A stretch of DNA of 64,000 nt from NCBI GenBank assembly GCA_049664225.1, contig JBATEX010000190.1, forward strand, positions 1 through 64,000, written 5' to 3'. The translations under genes were made by a program, and so were the position numbers. The notes beneath the pieces were generated by a model, which worked only from the letters and a program-made list of their open reading frames with translations, ran no database searches and was not told the origin of the DNA. The first letter of the stretch is position 1. The number at the start of each line of letters is the position of its first letter. This DNA comes from JAUVRX01 sp049664225. Its GTDB lineage: Bacteria > Acidobacteriota > Thermoanaerobaculia > Multivoradales > JAHEKO01. Shown in pieces: positions 9,330 through 18,078 of the stretch.

Positions 9330-10868
9330 ATGCTGCCCAAGAAAGCCAGTCGCGAAGAGGTTCTCGAGAAACTCGAAGAGGCTGGAGGAAAGCGCCCTGG
9401 CGTCGCGACGACCGTTCAGCGCCAAACGCTGGTACCCGAGGCCGACATCTACGGTGTCGCCACCTTCTACTCTCTCCTAGCAGAACCAGGGGCAGGAATT
9501 CGGGTCTGTCAGGGGCTGACCTGCAATCTCGACGACTCCGCGGCTCTCATGGAGGAGCTGAAAGCCGCGGGCAAGGAAGCTGTCTTCGCGTCCTGTCTGG
9601 GACGTTGCGATCAGGCTCCGGCATTCTGGGACCCCGACGATGAGAGTCAGATCGACAGGGCCCACTGCTCACCGAGCAGCCCTGATTTGGCAATCGACCT
9701 CGAGGCGTCTGATTCACCCGACTACGAGGTGCTTCACAAGGCGGCCGAGAAGGGGCCAGCATGGGTGCTGGGAGAGCTCGAGGCCTCGGGTCTGACCGGG
9801 CGAGGAGGCGCCGGCTTCCCTGCTCATATCAAGTGGCAAGCCATTCGCAACCAGGCGGAGGCCGACCGTTACGTGGTGCTCAACGCCGACGAAGGCGAGC
9901 CCGGGACCTTCAAGGACCGCGAAGTCATCCTCAGACGCCCTCATCTCGTCATCGAGGGTTTGGCCATCGCCGCCCAGTGCCTCGAAGCGAAGAACATCTA
10001 CGCCTATGTTCGGGGTGAGTTTGGTCGTGTTCGCACCGCGCTCGAAGATGCGCTGCAGGCCGCACGCAGCGGCGGCCACATCGACGAGGCGGTCACCTGG
10101 CACTTCGTCGACGGCCACGGAGCCTACATCTGCGGCGAAGAGACGGCCCTGCTGGAGGCCCTGGAAGGCAAGCGGGGCATGCCGCGAATGAAACCTCCCT
10201 TCCCAGTCGAGAAGGGTTTCCGCGGCAAGCCCACCCTGATCCAGAACGTCGAATCGATCGCCTGTGTGCCTGGAATCCTCCTTCGAGGCGGTGACTGGTT
10301 CCGAGACCTCGGCCTGACCGAACCCGGTACCAAGCTGTATTGCCTGTCAGGCCACGTGGAAAAGCCGGGGGTCTACGAGGCTCCCATGGGCACAACCATG
10401 CGGCAGCTTCTTGCCATGGCGGGAGGCGTATCAGGAACTCTCAAGGCCTTTTCACCTGGCGGAGCATCGAGCGGCTTCCTGCCGGCGTCCAGCATCGACA
10501 TCCCGATGGATTTCGGCTCCCTTCGAACTGCTGGCAGCATGCTCGGCTCAGCTGGGGTCGTGGTGCTCAACGACACTGTCGACATGGTTCACGCGGCGCT
10601 CACTCAGGCAGTCTTCTTCGAAGACGAATCCTGCGGCCAGTGCTCTCCGTGCCGCATCGGAACCCAGATCTTGCGTCAGGCGCTCGAGCGCTACGACAGC
10701 GGTGTGCCCGACGCCCTCTCCTATGTCCAAGATGTCGCCTGGGGAATGGGAGAGGCCAGCATCTGCGGGCTGGGGCAGGCAGCGGCGCTGCCCCTGACGA
10801 GTGCTATGAAGTACTTCCCGAGCGAGTTCGGGCTCGTATCGGAGACAGGAGGTAGCACGGCATCATGA
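9330..10868 (+). CDS. fdhB: NAD-dependent formate dehydrogenase, NuoE-NuoF fused beta subunit
   Basis: Electron-transfer subunit that passes electrons from formate through iron-sulfur clusters and FMN to NAD. Residues 1-about 115 are a thioredoxin-like [2Fe-2S] domain of NuoE type, with cysteines in CQGLTC and CLGRC. The remainder is a NuoF-like NADH/FMN domain ('GRGGAGFP', 'NADEGEPGTFKDRE', 'GAYICGEETALLEALEG') ending in a [4Fe-4S] motif, SCGQCSPCRIGT. The N-terminal helical part of NuoE is shorter than usual. ATG 9330 has GGAG 9 bases upstream. The stop overlaps the start of the catalytic subunit by four bases (ATGA), so the two are translationally coupled. This identifies the pair as a soluble NAD-linked enzyme rather than a membrane one. 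A hydrogenase diaphorase is excluded by the partner gene. Confidence 0.92.
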   Translation: MLPKKASREEVLEKLEEAGGKRPGVATTVQRQTLVPEADIYGVATFYSLLAEPGAGIRVCQGLTCNLDDSAALMEELKAAGKEAVFASCLGRCDQAPAFWDPDDESQIDRAHCSPSSPDLAIDLEASDSPDYEVLHKAAEKGPAWVLGELEASGLTGRGGAGFPAHIKWQAIRNQAEADRYVVLNADEGEPGTFKDREVILRRPHLVIEGLAIAAQCLEAKNIYAYVRGEFGRVRTALEDALQAARSGGHIDEAVTWHFVDGHGAYICGEETALLEALEGKRGMPRMKPPFPVEKGFRGKPTLIQNVESIACVPGILLRGGDWFRDLGLTEPGTKLYCLSGHVEKPGVYEAPMGTTMRQLLAMAGGVSGTLKAFSPGGASSGFLPASSIDIPMDFGSLRTAGSMLGSAGVVVLNDTVDMVHAALTQAVFFEDESCGQCSPCRIGTQILRQALERYDSGVPDALSYVQDVAWGMGEASICGLGQAAALPLTSAMKYFPSEFGLVSETGGSTAS

Positions 10869-13636
10869 CTGAGAGTGGCTTTGTGATCATCGATGGCAAC
10901 GAGCTCACCTGCGAAGAGGGCGAAACGATCCTTTTGGCAGCCCGTCGTGCCGAGATCGAGATACCGACACTGTGTCACGACGATCGCGTGACACCGGCAG
11001 GCGCTTGTCGAATCTGCCTCGTAGAGGTCGAGGGCTCCAACCTCATGCAACCAGCTTGCGCCACTCGGGTGTCTCCGGGAATGGTCGTTCGGACGGCGAC
11101 ACCGAGAGTCGCCCGCAACCGACAGTTCATCCTGTCGCTGCACCTGGCCGACACCATTCAAGACCGAGATGTAGCCGAGGACAACAATCCATCACGCCTC
11201 CATGATCTCGCCGAGCTCTATGGGACGTCTGGCCAGTGGACTCCGGTGGACTCTCCGAGACAGGGTCGACCGTCGGATGACAATCCCTACATCCAGTTTC
11301 GGCCTGATCGCTGTATCGCCTGCTCGCTTTGCACCCGTTACTGCGACGAAGTCGAAGCCGTCAGCGCCATTACCCTGGCCTTCAAAGGCGCCAGGACGAC
11401 CATCTCTACAGCCGACGAACGACCCCTCACCGACACGACCTGCGAGCTGTGTGGCGGTTGTATCGACGTCTGCCCGACCGGTGCCATGACCGAGAAGGCT
11501 GCCCTGGCCTGGGGCAAACCTGAAAGGGACCTCGAAAAGGTCCGCACGACCTGCAACTTCTGCGGCGTGGGCTGCCAGGTAGACCTCAATGTCGACCGGT
11601 CAGCCAATCGGGTGGTCAAGGTGACCAGTCCGCCAGCGGGTACGACCGTCAATGACGGCAATCTTTGCGTCAAAGGGCGCTTTGCCAATGACTTTATTCA
11701 CCACCCCGATCGACTACAGGAGCCTCTGATCCGGAGCGAATCCGGCGAGTTGGTCCCGGCCACCTGGGACGAGGCCCTGGATCGGGTCAGCAAAGGTCTG
11801 CTAGGCGTTGCCGAGGAGCACAGTAGCGACGCGCTGGCCTTCATCAGCTCGAGCCGATGCACAGGCGAGGAGAACTACCTGATGCAGAAGCTGGCTCGGG
11901 CGGGGTTTCGAACGCACAATGTCCATCAGTGCGCCGCTACGTGACACGCCCCCACGGTCGCCGGTCTGGTGACCACCTACGGAGCGGGCGCCATGACCAA
12001 CTCGATCCCCGAGATCCGAGACGTGGATTTCCTGTTCGTAACCGGTTCGAACACCACCGAGGCACACCCGATCATCGCCATGGAGATGAAAAGGGCCGTG
12101 CAGCGCGGTGCCAAGCTGGCGGTCGCCGATCCGCGCGCCATCTGGCTGACCGAGATCGCCGACTGGCATCTGCAGCTCAAGCCGGGCTCGGACGTCTGGC
12201 TGCTGAACGCCATGGCCAACGTAATCGTCACCGAGGGTCTCGAGAATCGGCAGTGGCTCGAAGCCAACACCGAGAACTTCGACGCAGTCCGTGAGACCGT
12301 CCTTCGGTACTCTCCGGAAGAGGCGGAGGAGTTTACAGGTGTCCCCGCCCAGGCTATCCGAGAAGTCGCTAGGGCTTATGCCTCCACCGAGAAGGCCGGC
12401 ATCTACTACACACTGGGGATCACAGAGCACACCTGCGGGACCGACAACGTCTACGCCCTTTCGAACCTGGTGCTCATGACCGGCCACCTGGGTCTGCGCT
12501 CCTCCGGGATGAATCCCCTGCGGGGACAGAACAACGTCCAAGGTGCCAACGATTCGGGGGCCTCTCCGGTCTTTTATCCGGGCTACCAGCGTGCTGCAGA
12601 CCGTGAGGTGCGAGAGAGGTTCGCCGCTGCCTGGGGAGTCGAGCAAAGCTCCACCACCGGCTTGAATCTCAACGAGATGATGAAGGCCATGGGAGACGGC
12701 AGGCTTCGTGGCCTCTACTTGATGGGCGAAGACATCGTTGTTTCCGAGCCGAATGTGGGACGCGTCGAGGCCGCACTCAACGAGCTGGACTTCGTGGTAG
12801 TGCAGGACATCTTTTTCAACGAGAGCTGTCGTTTTGCCGATGTCGTGCTACCTGCCACCTGCTTTGCCGAGAAGGACGGGGTCTTTACCAACTCCGACAG
12901 GCGTGTGCAACTGGTAAGCCGGGCCGTGGAACCTCCAGGGCAAGCGAGAGCCGATTGGGAGATCCTGTTGGATGTAATGAAGCGGGTGGGCCTGCAGCAG
13001 CCGGACTACTCCGGCCCGTCCGAGATCTACGCCGAGATGGCATCGCTGGCCCCGAAATTCGCCGGTATTTCGCATGAGCGAATCGACAGGGAGGGTGGTC
13101 TCCAATGGCCCGTTACGAGCCCGGAAGACACCAGCACCGAGTACCTGCATAGGGGAGGTGTTCTGCGTGGAAAGGGTCTCTTTCAGCCGGTTGAATACTC
13201 CCCTCCGTTCGAGGAAACCGATCCCGAGTACCCGTTGGTGCTCTCGACTGGACGGACTCTCTACCACTACAACGCCGCGACGCAGACGCGCCGTTCGGAA
13301 GGTCTAACCAGGAAACAGCCCGAGGCCTTCGTAGAGATTCATCCCTCCAACGCTCGCAAGCTCGGAATCGAAGATGGCCAACTCGTCGACGTGGTGAGCC
13401 GGAGGGGTCGCGTTCGCTGCCGAGCCATGATCAGCCGGCAGGTCCGCCGCCACGCCATCTGGATGCCATTCCACTTCCCGGAGGCGCGTACGAACTACCT
13501 GACGACCGATGCCGGCGACAAAGTCACCGGCACGGGCGAATACAAGGTCTGCGCTGCGAGAGTCGAGCCGGTCGATCAGGATGGAGCGGCTCCAGCCATC
13601 TTCCCAGGTGCCTACGCCGCCACCGCCGAAGGCTAG
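10865..13636 (+). CDS. fdhA: Formate dehydrogenase catalytic subunit, selenocysteine-containing (UGA at 11942-11944)
   Basis: Oxidises formate to CO2 at a molybdenum or tungsten bis-pterin site. Two open stretches, 10865-11941 and the same frame from 11945 to 13636, form one 923-residue protein if TGA at 11942 is read as selenocysteine (residue 360). The flanking residues HQCAAT-U-HAPTVAGL match the active-site loop of selenocysteine formate dehydrogenases, with the catalytic His directly after U. Domains: NuoG-like [2Fe-2S] (CHDD...CRICLVEVEG...C), two ferredoxin motifs (CIACSLCTRYC, CELCGGCIDVCPTGA), the Mo-domain [4Fe-4S] (CNFCGVGC), the pterin-binding core and a C-terminal molydopterin-dinucleotide domain. 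The His-Cys3 cluster found in NuoG is lost: 'LHLADTIQDRD' has no cysteines. Needs SelA, SelB, SelC and SelD, none of which is in the window. Confidence 0.93.
11942..11974 (+). promoter_or_regulatory. Selenocysteine UGA codon and bacterial SECIS hairpin
   Basis: The UGA is at 11942-11944. Downstream, GGTCGCC (11956-11962) pairs over 7 bases, with one G-U pair, to GGTGACC (11968-11974), closing a GGTCT loop (11963-11967). From memory, the Escherichia coli fdhF SECIS has the same GGUCU apical loop, also 18 bases after the UGA. SelB bound to this hairpin would deliver Sec-tRNA. The hairpin lies inside the coding frame, as in other bacteria. Confidence 0.9.
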
Positions 13637-13683
13637 GCCAATCGGCCCTGGCGCACAGCCTGGGAGGCATCGACCCCTCGACG

Positions 13684-14505
13684 CTAGTCGATGGAGATCA
13701 GCTCGACGTCGAAGACCAGAGTGCCAGCTGGCTTTCCAGGCTCTCCGCCATAGGCCAACTTCTCCGGAATCCAAAAGCGCCGCTTCTCTCCCACCACCAT
13801 CAGCTGCACGCCCTCGGTCCAGCCGGCAATGACCTGGTTGAGGCCGAAAGTCGCAGGCCGGCCGCGGACCACAGAGCTGTCGAACAGTTCGCCGTCGGTC
13901 GACCAACCCGAATAGTGCACGGTGACTTTGCTGTTCTTCTTTGGATGCTCCGTGCCGTTGCCGGTCGCTAGAACCTTACTAGCCAACCCCGACTTGGCCA
14001 CCTCGGCATCGGCTGGGGGGGCGGCGACGTCTGGCGGTGCAACAGGGAGCTCCGGAGCCTTCTGCATCGACAGCAGCTCGACATCGAAAACCAACATGCC
14101 AGCCGGCCTGCCAGGCTGTCCACCATAGGCCAGCTCCTCGGGGATCCAAAACCGCCGCTTCTCTCCCACCACCATCAGCTGCACGCCTTCGGTCCAGCCC
14201 GCGATGACACGGTTCAATGGCAAACCGATGGGCTCGCCGCGCGACACAGAACTGTCGAACATCGCTCCGTCCGTGGTCCATCCGGTGTAGTGGACCTTGA
14301 CGATGTCGGCAGCCCCCGGGTGTTCGGTGCCAGTGCCAGGCTGCAGGACCTTACTGGCAAGTCCAGAGTCGGTGACGTCGGCGTCGTCTGGTGGGCTCGC
14401 AACATCCGGAGGTGCCGGGATGGCTTCCTGACTCCAGCTGGGAGCTCCACAAATGAGGCTCAAAAGTACGACGAGAACGACGGATACTCCGTTCAGATTT
14501 CGCAT
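13684..14505 (-). CDS. Exported tandem FKBP-type peptidyl-prolyl isomerase
   Basis: Probable envelope folding enzyme catalysing cis-trans isomerisation of proline bonds. A signal peptide (hydrophobic LVVLLSLICGAPSWSQ) is followed by two FKBP domains, about residues 40-155 and 160-273. Each has the FKBP core: VHYTGW or VHYSGW, FDSS, GWTEGVQLMVVGEKRRFWIP, LAYGG and LVFDVEL. The two halves are very similar, including a repeated proline-rich lead-in (PPDVAxPP), so they come from an internal duplication. ATG at 14505 has a poor ribosome-binding site. It is convergent with the formate dehydrogenase genes, 47 bases apart, and is not obviously linked to them. Confidence 0.92.
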   Translation of the reverse strand: MRNLNGVSVVLVVLLSLICGAPSWSQEAIPAPPDVASPPDDADVTDSGLASKVLQPGTGTEHPGAADIVKVHYTGWTTDGAMFDSSVSRGEPIGLPLNRVIAGWTEGVQLMVVGEKRRFWIPEELAYGGQPGRPAGMLVFDVELLSMQKAPELPVAPPDVAAPPADAEVAKSGLASKVLATGNGTEHPKKNSKVTVHYSGWSTDGELFDSSVVRGRPATFGLNQVIAGWTEGVQLMVVGEKRRFWIPEKLAYGGEPGKPAGTLVFDVELISID

Positions 14506-14601
14506 AATGCGCTGTAATGTATCGCTTCAAGTCGGTAGGTGCAAACACCCGAACTCAGCTGATGGCCAGACCAATCCCCGCATTACCTGGGAAGCGCCTG
14601 G

Positions 14602-16104
14602 TCAGACGGTGGCCTGGATCATCTGATTGTCGGGATCTCTGGTCTCACCGGCTCTTGAAATTCGAATCGCGGCACTCTCGCCGACCGGGCACCTGTTCTC
14701 GCAGAGGCCGCAGCCGGTGCACATGGACGGCTCGATATTCGGCCTTTGCAGAACAACGAGACCGCCGTCTCTGCGCCTCTCCTCGACCGTCTCCAGCCAA
14801 ATCGCTTTGGGGGAAGTGGGACACATCTCCTCACACACGATGCACGGTATGTCCATGGCCCAGGGCAAGCAACGCCCCCGATCCATGAAAGCAGTACCGA
14901 TCTTGAACTCGGGAGCCCCCCCGATGGCTTGCTTGGCGTCAGCATCGACCTGCTCGAGAGCACCCGTCGGGCAGACCTCCATGCACCGCACACAGGAAGG
15001 CTCACACCATCCTCTCCGCATCGCGAGCACCGGGGTGAACAGCCCCTCGACACCTGTCTTTCCCAGGTCCGAGACGATGACACCGGTAGGACAAGCTGCC
15101 ATGCAAGCACTGCACGTGATACACCTTGCGATAAAGGCCTCCTCGTGGAGGGCGCCTGGAGGTCGGACAGCATCGTGAGCCCGACCTTCGAAACCCGAGC
15201 CAGAGATGCGCAGCACCGGGGCCACTGCAGCCGAGCCAATTGCGGTGGTGAGGAACCGACGACGCCCGACATCCAGCGGCATCGACTCGGTGGCAGTTGG
15301 GTCGAGACCGTATCCGTAACTCAGGCTTTGTTCCCCACAGGCATCCAGGCAATTGAGACAGACGTGGCACTCGCTGACCCGGTGCCTTCCGAGTGGCTCG
15401 TCGGCACCTTGACAAGCAATGAGACACAGCTTGCAGTCGGTGCATGAGGTGCCCTCTCTCCGGATGCGAAATGGAGCGAGCCTGGCAAACAGGCCCATCA
15501 GGGCACCCGATGGGCACAAGGCCCTGCAGAAGACTCGCGGCATCCATGCGGAAGCGGCAAGAATCAGGGCCAACAGACCGAACGCCACCCAGCCTCCTGG
15601 CACCACTCCTCCGTGCCAGAGAGGGCGAAGACCTGCAGCCACCCCTCTGTGCAGCAAAGGAAGCGGATCGAGCCACCCGGCGTGATTGGCGCCCAGGGCA
15701 GCCCACACCAGGAGTGCGGTCAGTAGCAGGTACTTGAGGCTGAACCAGGACCGATATCGATTCCGCTCCACCGACTTTCGCTTGCGCGGTCCAGCTACCC
15801 ACGAGACCAGTTGTTGGAGTGTGCCCAGCGGGCAGATCCAACCACAAAAGAACCGGCCGAATACCGCTGTCATTGCCAGAACCGCCAGACCCACCCAGGT
15901 CCACTTCGGTAGGGTCCAATCGGCCAGACCGGTCGTCACGGCTGGCAAGGGGTCCAGGACGAGCAAGAACGAAGCCTGCTCACCCCGAATCGGGGTCCAG
16001 GACAGACCCAGGAAGAGACCGCAGAAAACGACGAGAAAGAGGGCTTGAACGACCGTTCGCAGGTGGCGAGGGCGCAGGCTTCTGCGTTGGCGAGATTGAG
16101 GCAC
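14602..16104 (-). CDS. NapH/NapG-like membrane polyferredoxin
   Basis: Membrane-bound electron carrier fusing a NapH-like half to a NapG-like ferredoxin half. About four to five hydrophobic segments lie in the first 200 residues and carry the NapH-type motifs FFCGWICPLG and FCRALCPSGA. Ferredoxin motifs follow: CTDCKLCLIAC, CHVCLNCLDAC, CITCSACMAACPTG, CVRCMEVCPTGA, CIVCEEMCP and CTGCGLCENRCPV, so several [4Fe-4S] clusters are expected. GTG at 16104 is only 3 bases after the preceding DUF362 gene stops, so it is the last gene of a four-gene operon. No nitrate reductase subunit is nearby, so the electron acceptor is unknown; service to the DUF362 proteins is inferred from context only. Confidence 0.85.
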   Translation of the reverse strand: MPQSRQRRSLRPRHLRTVVQALFLVVFCGLFLGLSWTPIRGEQASFLLVLDPLPAVTTGLADWTLPKWTWVGLAVLAMTAVFGRFFCGWICPLGTLQQLVSWVAGPRKRKSVERNRYRSWFSLKYLLLTALLVWAALGANHAGWLDPLPLLHRGVAAGLRPLWHGGVVPGGWVAFGLLALILAASAWMPRVFCRALCPSGALMGLFARLAPFRIRREGTSCTDCKLCLIACQGADEPLGRHRVSECHVCLNCLDACGEQSLSYGYGLDPTATESMPLDVGRRRFLTTAIGSAAVAPVLRISGSGFEGRAHDAVRPPGALHEEAFIARCITCSACMAACPTGVIVSDLGKTGVEGLFTPVLAMRRGWCEPSCVRCMEVCPTGALEQVDADAKQAIGGAPEFKIGTAFMDRGRCLPWAMDIPCIVCEEMCPTSPKAIWLETVEERRRDGGLVVLQRPNIEPSMCTGCGLCENRCPVGESAAIRISRAGETRDPDNQMIQATV

Positions 16105-16107
16105 CGC

Positions 16108-17148
16108 TCAGGTTTCGATCGAGATGGACCGCCAGTCTGGCGTTCCGAGGTCCAATCGTCGGGCGATGTCGAGATGAGGCATCTCTCGAGCTCCCAGATC
16201 CAACAGCGTCCCACCCCACGCGTCCGCCGCCACCGGGTCGGTCGACACGGCAATCTGATCCAACTCTCGCACAAGGGACAGGGATCCGCCGGTCGGACCC
16301 CCTCCTACCAGAATCCTCGTCGCATCGACGACTGTGAGAGTAGGCCGAAAGGCGTCGCCAAGCTCCGCCGAGACCTGGGCCAGACGTTGATGGAGTCGCG
16401 AGCGTTGGCCCACGAGGGCACCGAACCAGTTCTTCATACCCAGGGTTCCACGGGCAAGTGAGTGGTGCTTGACTACTGGAACGTTGATGACTCGGTCCGC
16501 CTCGACTATCGACTGCAGCACGTTCCATGAGCCCAACTGACTGCCACCGAGGTCCACGGAGACCGTTCCCCCTTTGGTTTGGTGGGCAGTTCGGGCACCT
16601 GCCTCGCGCGCGGCAGCAGCGATACCCGAGCGATCGAACGCCCTATCCGGATCGTGGCAGGTACTGTCGGCCACGATTACCGAAGCAGCGCCGGCCGCCA
16701 CGCACAACCGCACGAGCTCCGCCACTACTTCAGGATTCGTGTTGGCGGCCTGTTCCGGGCTGCGATCCCAGGCACAGTTCGGTTTGATCACCACCCGCTG
16801 GCCCGGCTTGATGAAAGTTTCGATGCCACCTAGAGCAGCGATGGCCCTTTGCAGGTTCGTCGCTGGCCCCGATCCGGCCGCCAGGGCGATCGCACCAGGG
16901 GAATCTGGAACCGCCCGCCAATCTCTCCTGCCAGGTAGGCTGGTCGAACCGGCAGGCTGGTGTCTTCCCGGACGATCACGAAGCAGTCTGCCGGCACCGC
17001 CCAGGAGTAACCCAGTGAGCGCCACTGGCCCCCACTCGAGCAAGAGCTGCCGACGCCCAACCTGCCTCGAGGTCACTTCTCCACCGGGCTGGCTCTGAGC
17101 CGTCGGCGGTCGATCAGAATATGAAGGCTTATCGAGGGGTTTTCTCAT
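16108..17148 (-). CDS. DUF362 domain protein, second copy, membrane-anchored or exported
   Basis: DUF362 proteins are of uncertain function and often sit next to iron-sulfur proteins. The N-terminus carries GRRQLLLEWGP followed by a hydrophobic run, a Tat-like or anchor signal. The DUF362 core is visible in 'IKPGQRVVIKPNCAWDRSPEQAANTNP', 'VPVVKHHSLARGTLGMKNWFGA' and 'DPVAADAWGGTLLDL'. The start has GAGG 7 bases upstream, and the gap to the preceding DUF362 gene is only 9 bases. It is diverged from its neighbour but clearly related by the shared 'IKTN or IKPN' and 'KN[MW]' signatures, so the operon holds a paralogous pair. No catalytic role is claimed. Confidence 0.82.
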   Translation of the reverse strand: MRKPLDKPSYSDRPPTAQSQPGGEVTSRQVGRRQLLLEWGPVALTGLLLGGAGRLLRDRPGRHQPAGSTSLPGRRDWRAVPDSPGAIALAAGSGPATNLQRAIAALGGIETFIKPGQRVVIKPNCAWDRSPEQAANTNPEVVAELVRLCVAAGAASVIVADSTCHDPDRAFDRSGIAAAAREAGARTAHQTKGGTVSVDLGGSQLGSWNVLQSIVEADRVINVPVVKHHSLARGTLGMKNWFGALVGQRSRLHQRLAQVSAELGDAFRPTLTVVDATRILVGGGPTGGSLSLVRELDQIAVSTDPVAADAWGGTLLDLGAREMPHLDIARRLDLGTPDWRSISIET

Positions 17149-17157
17149 TCGAGGACC

Positions 17158-18078
17158 TCATCCAATCAAGGAGCTCTCCTGCCAACCGAGTCGGACCAGG
17201 TCGATACTGTCGGGACTACTGTTGCCGAGTCCGTATCGGGTATCCGCGATCTCGATGTGGTGGGGTGGCGGACTGATCGGTCTGTCCTCGCCAAAGAACT
17301 CGTTCCGCTTCGCCTGGATGATCCGAGCTCCGGTCGCGTCTACCGCCACGGGATCGATCCCCACCAACAACCCACCGTATGGCCAGGTGAATCGGGATGA
17401 GTAGCTGTGAGGGCCGACTCCATGGAATTGCGGTGTGAGAAGTACCAGAATGTTCAATCTCACTTTGCCGACCAGCTCGGGTAGTTGCCAAATGGCGCCG
17501 AGGGAAGCGCATGTGTCGCCGTGATAGTCCGCCGGCCGCGGTACGAACATGATCATGTTCTTCAAGCAAGTACCCAGACCGGACCAGTGGTGAGTGCGCA
17601 TGGGCCGTACGTTGATCATGGCATTCGCCCGGCGAAAGATTTCGCTGGTCCGTACACCACGATCGTCAACCGCGATGTTGGATTTGGACACTCCCGCACC
17701 GACGAGCTCAGTTTGGATGGCCTCTTCCAGGGACTCGGGGGTGCGCAGGTTGTTCCAGACATTGGTCTTGATGCCGACGGTGTCTTCGGCACCAAACAAC
17801 TGCCCCCAGGCCTCATCCGGAGCCGAGGCGAGAAACAGGGCGGTCATGGCCTGATTGAGCATGTCGTGCAGCAGATCCGGGTCGACATCGTCTGCCGCAC
17901 GAGCCGCTTGCGAATTCCTGACCAGCACGACCCGACTCTTCTCGGCTCGCGGCGGCAGGGTCGACCCTTCGGAGCTGGCACCGCCGCTTCGGCCAAACCC
18001 CACCATTCCACCCACCGCCACACCCGAGGTGGCGCGTAGAAATCCTCGACGCGTGAGTCCTGTTCTGCTCTTCTTCAT
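17158..18078 (-). CDS. DUF362 domain protein with Tat signal, first copy
   Basis: Begins MKKSRTGLTRRGFLRATSG, a twin-arginine signal of the RRxFL type, so it should be exported folded, perhaps with a cofactor. The body has DUF362 features: 'VGIKTNVWNNLRTPESL', 'NVRPMRTHHWSGLGTCLKN', 'GIDPVAVDATGARII'. ATG 18078 is preferred over the longer frame because GGAGGG lies 8 bases upstream and the Tat signal starts there. This start overlaps the end of the DUF6599 gene by 4 bases, indicating coupling. The function is not known; a folded, exported partner of the membrane polyferredoxin is a reasonable inference. Confidence 0.82.
   Translation of the reverse strand: MKKSRTGLTRRGFLRATSGVAVGGMVGFGRSGGASSEGSTLPPRAEKSRVVLVRNSQAARAADDVDPDLLHDMLNQAMTALFLASAPDEAWGQLFGAEDTVGIKTNVWNNLRTPESLEEAIQTELVGAGVSKSNIAVDDRGVRTSEIFRRANAMINVRPMRTHHWSGLGTCLKNMIMFVPRPADYHGDTCASLGAIWQLPELVGKVRLNILVLLTPQFHGVGPHSYSSRFTWPYGGLLVGIDPVAVDATGARIIQAKRNEFFGEDRPISPPPHHIEIADTRYGLGNSSPDSIDLVRLGWQESSLIG

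Noticed and set aside
11942..11944. The TGA as a true stop or a disabling mutation splitting the formate dehydrogenase
   Set aside because: The frame continues for 564 codons with full family similarity and the TGA lies at the known selenocysteine position with a matching hairpin.
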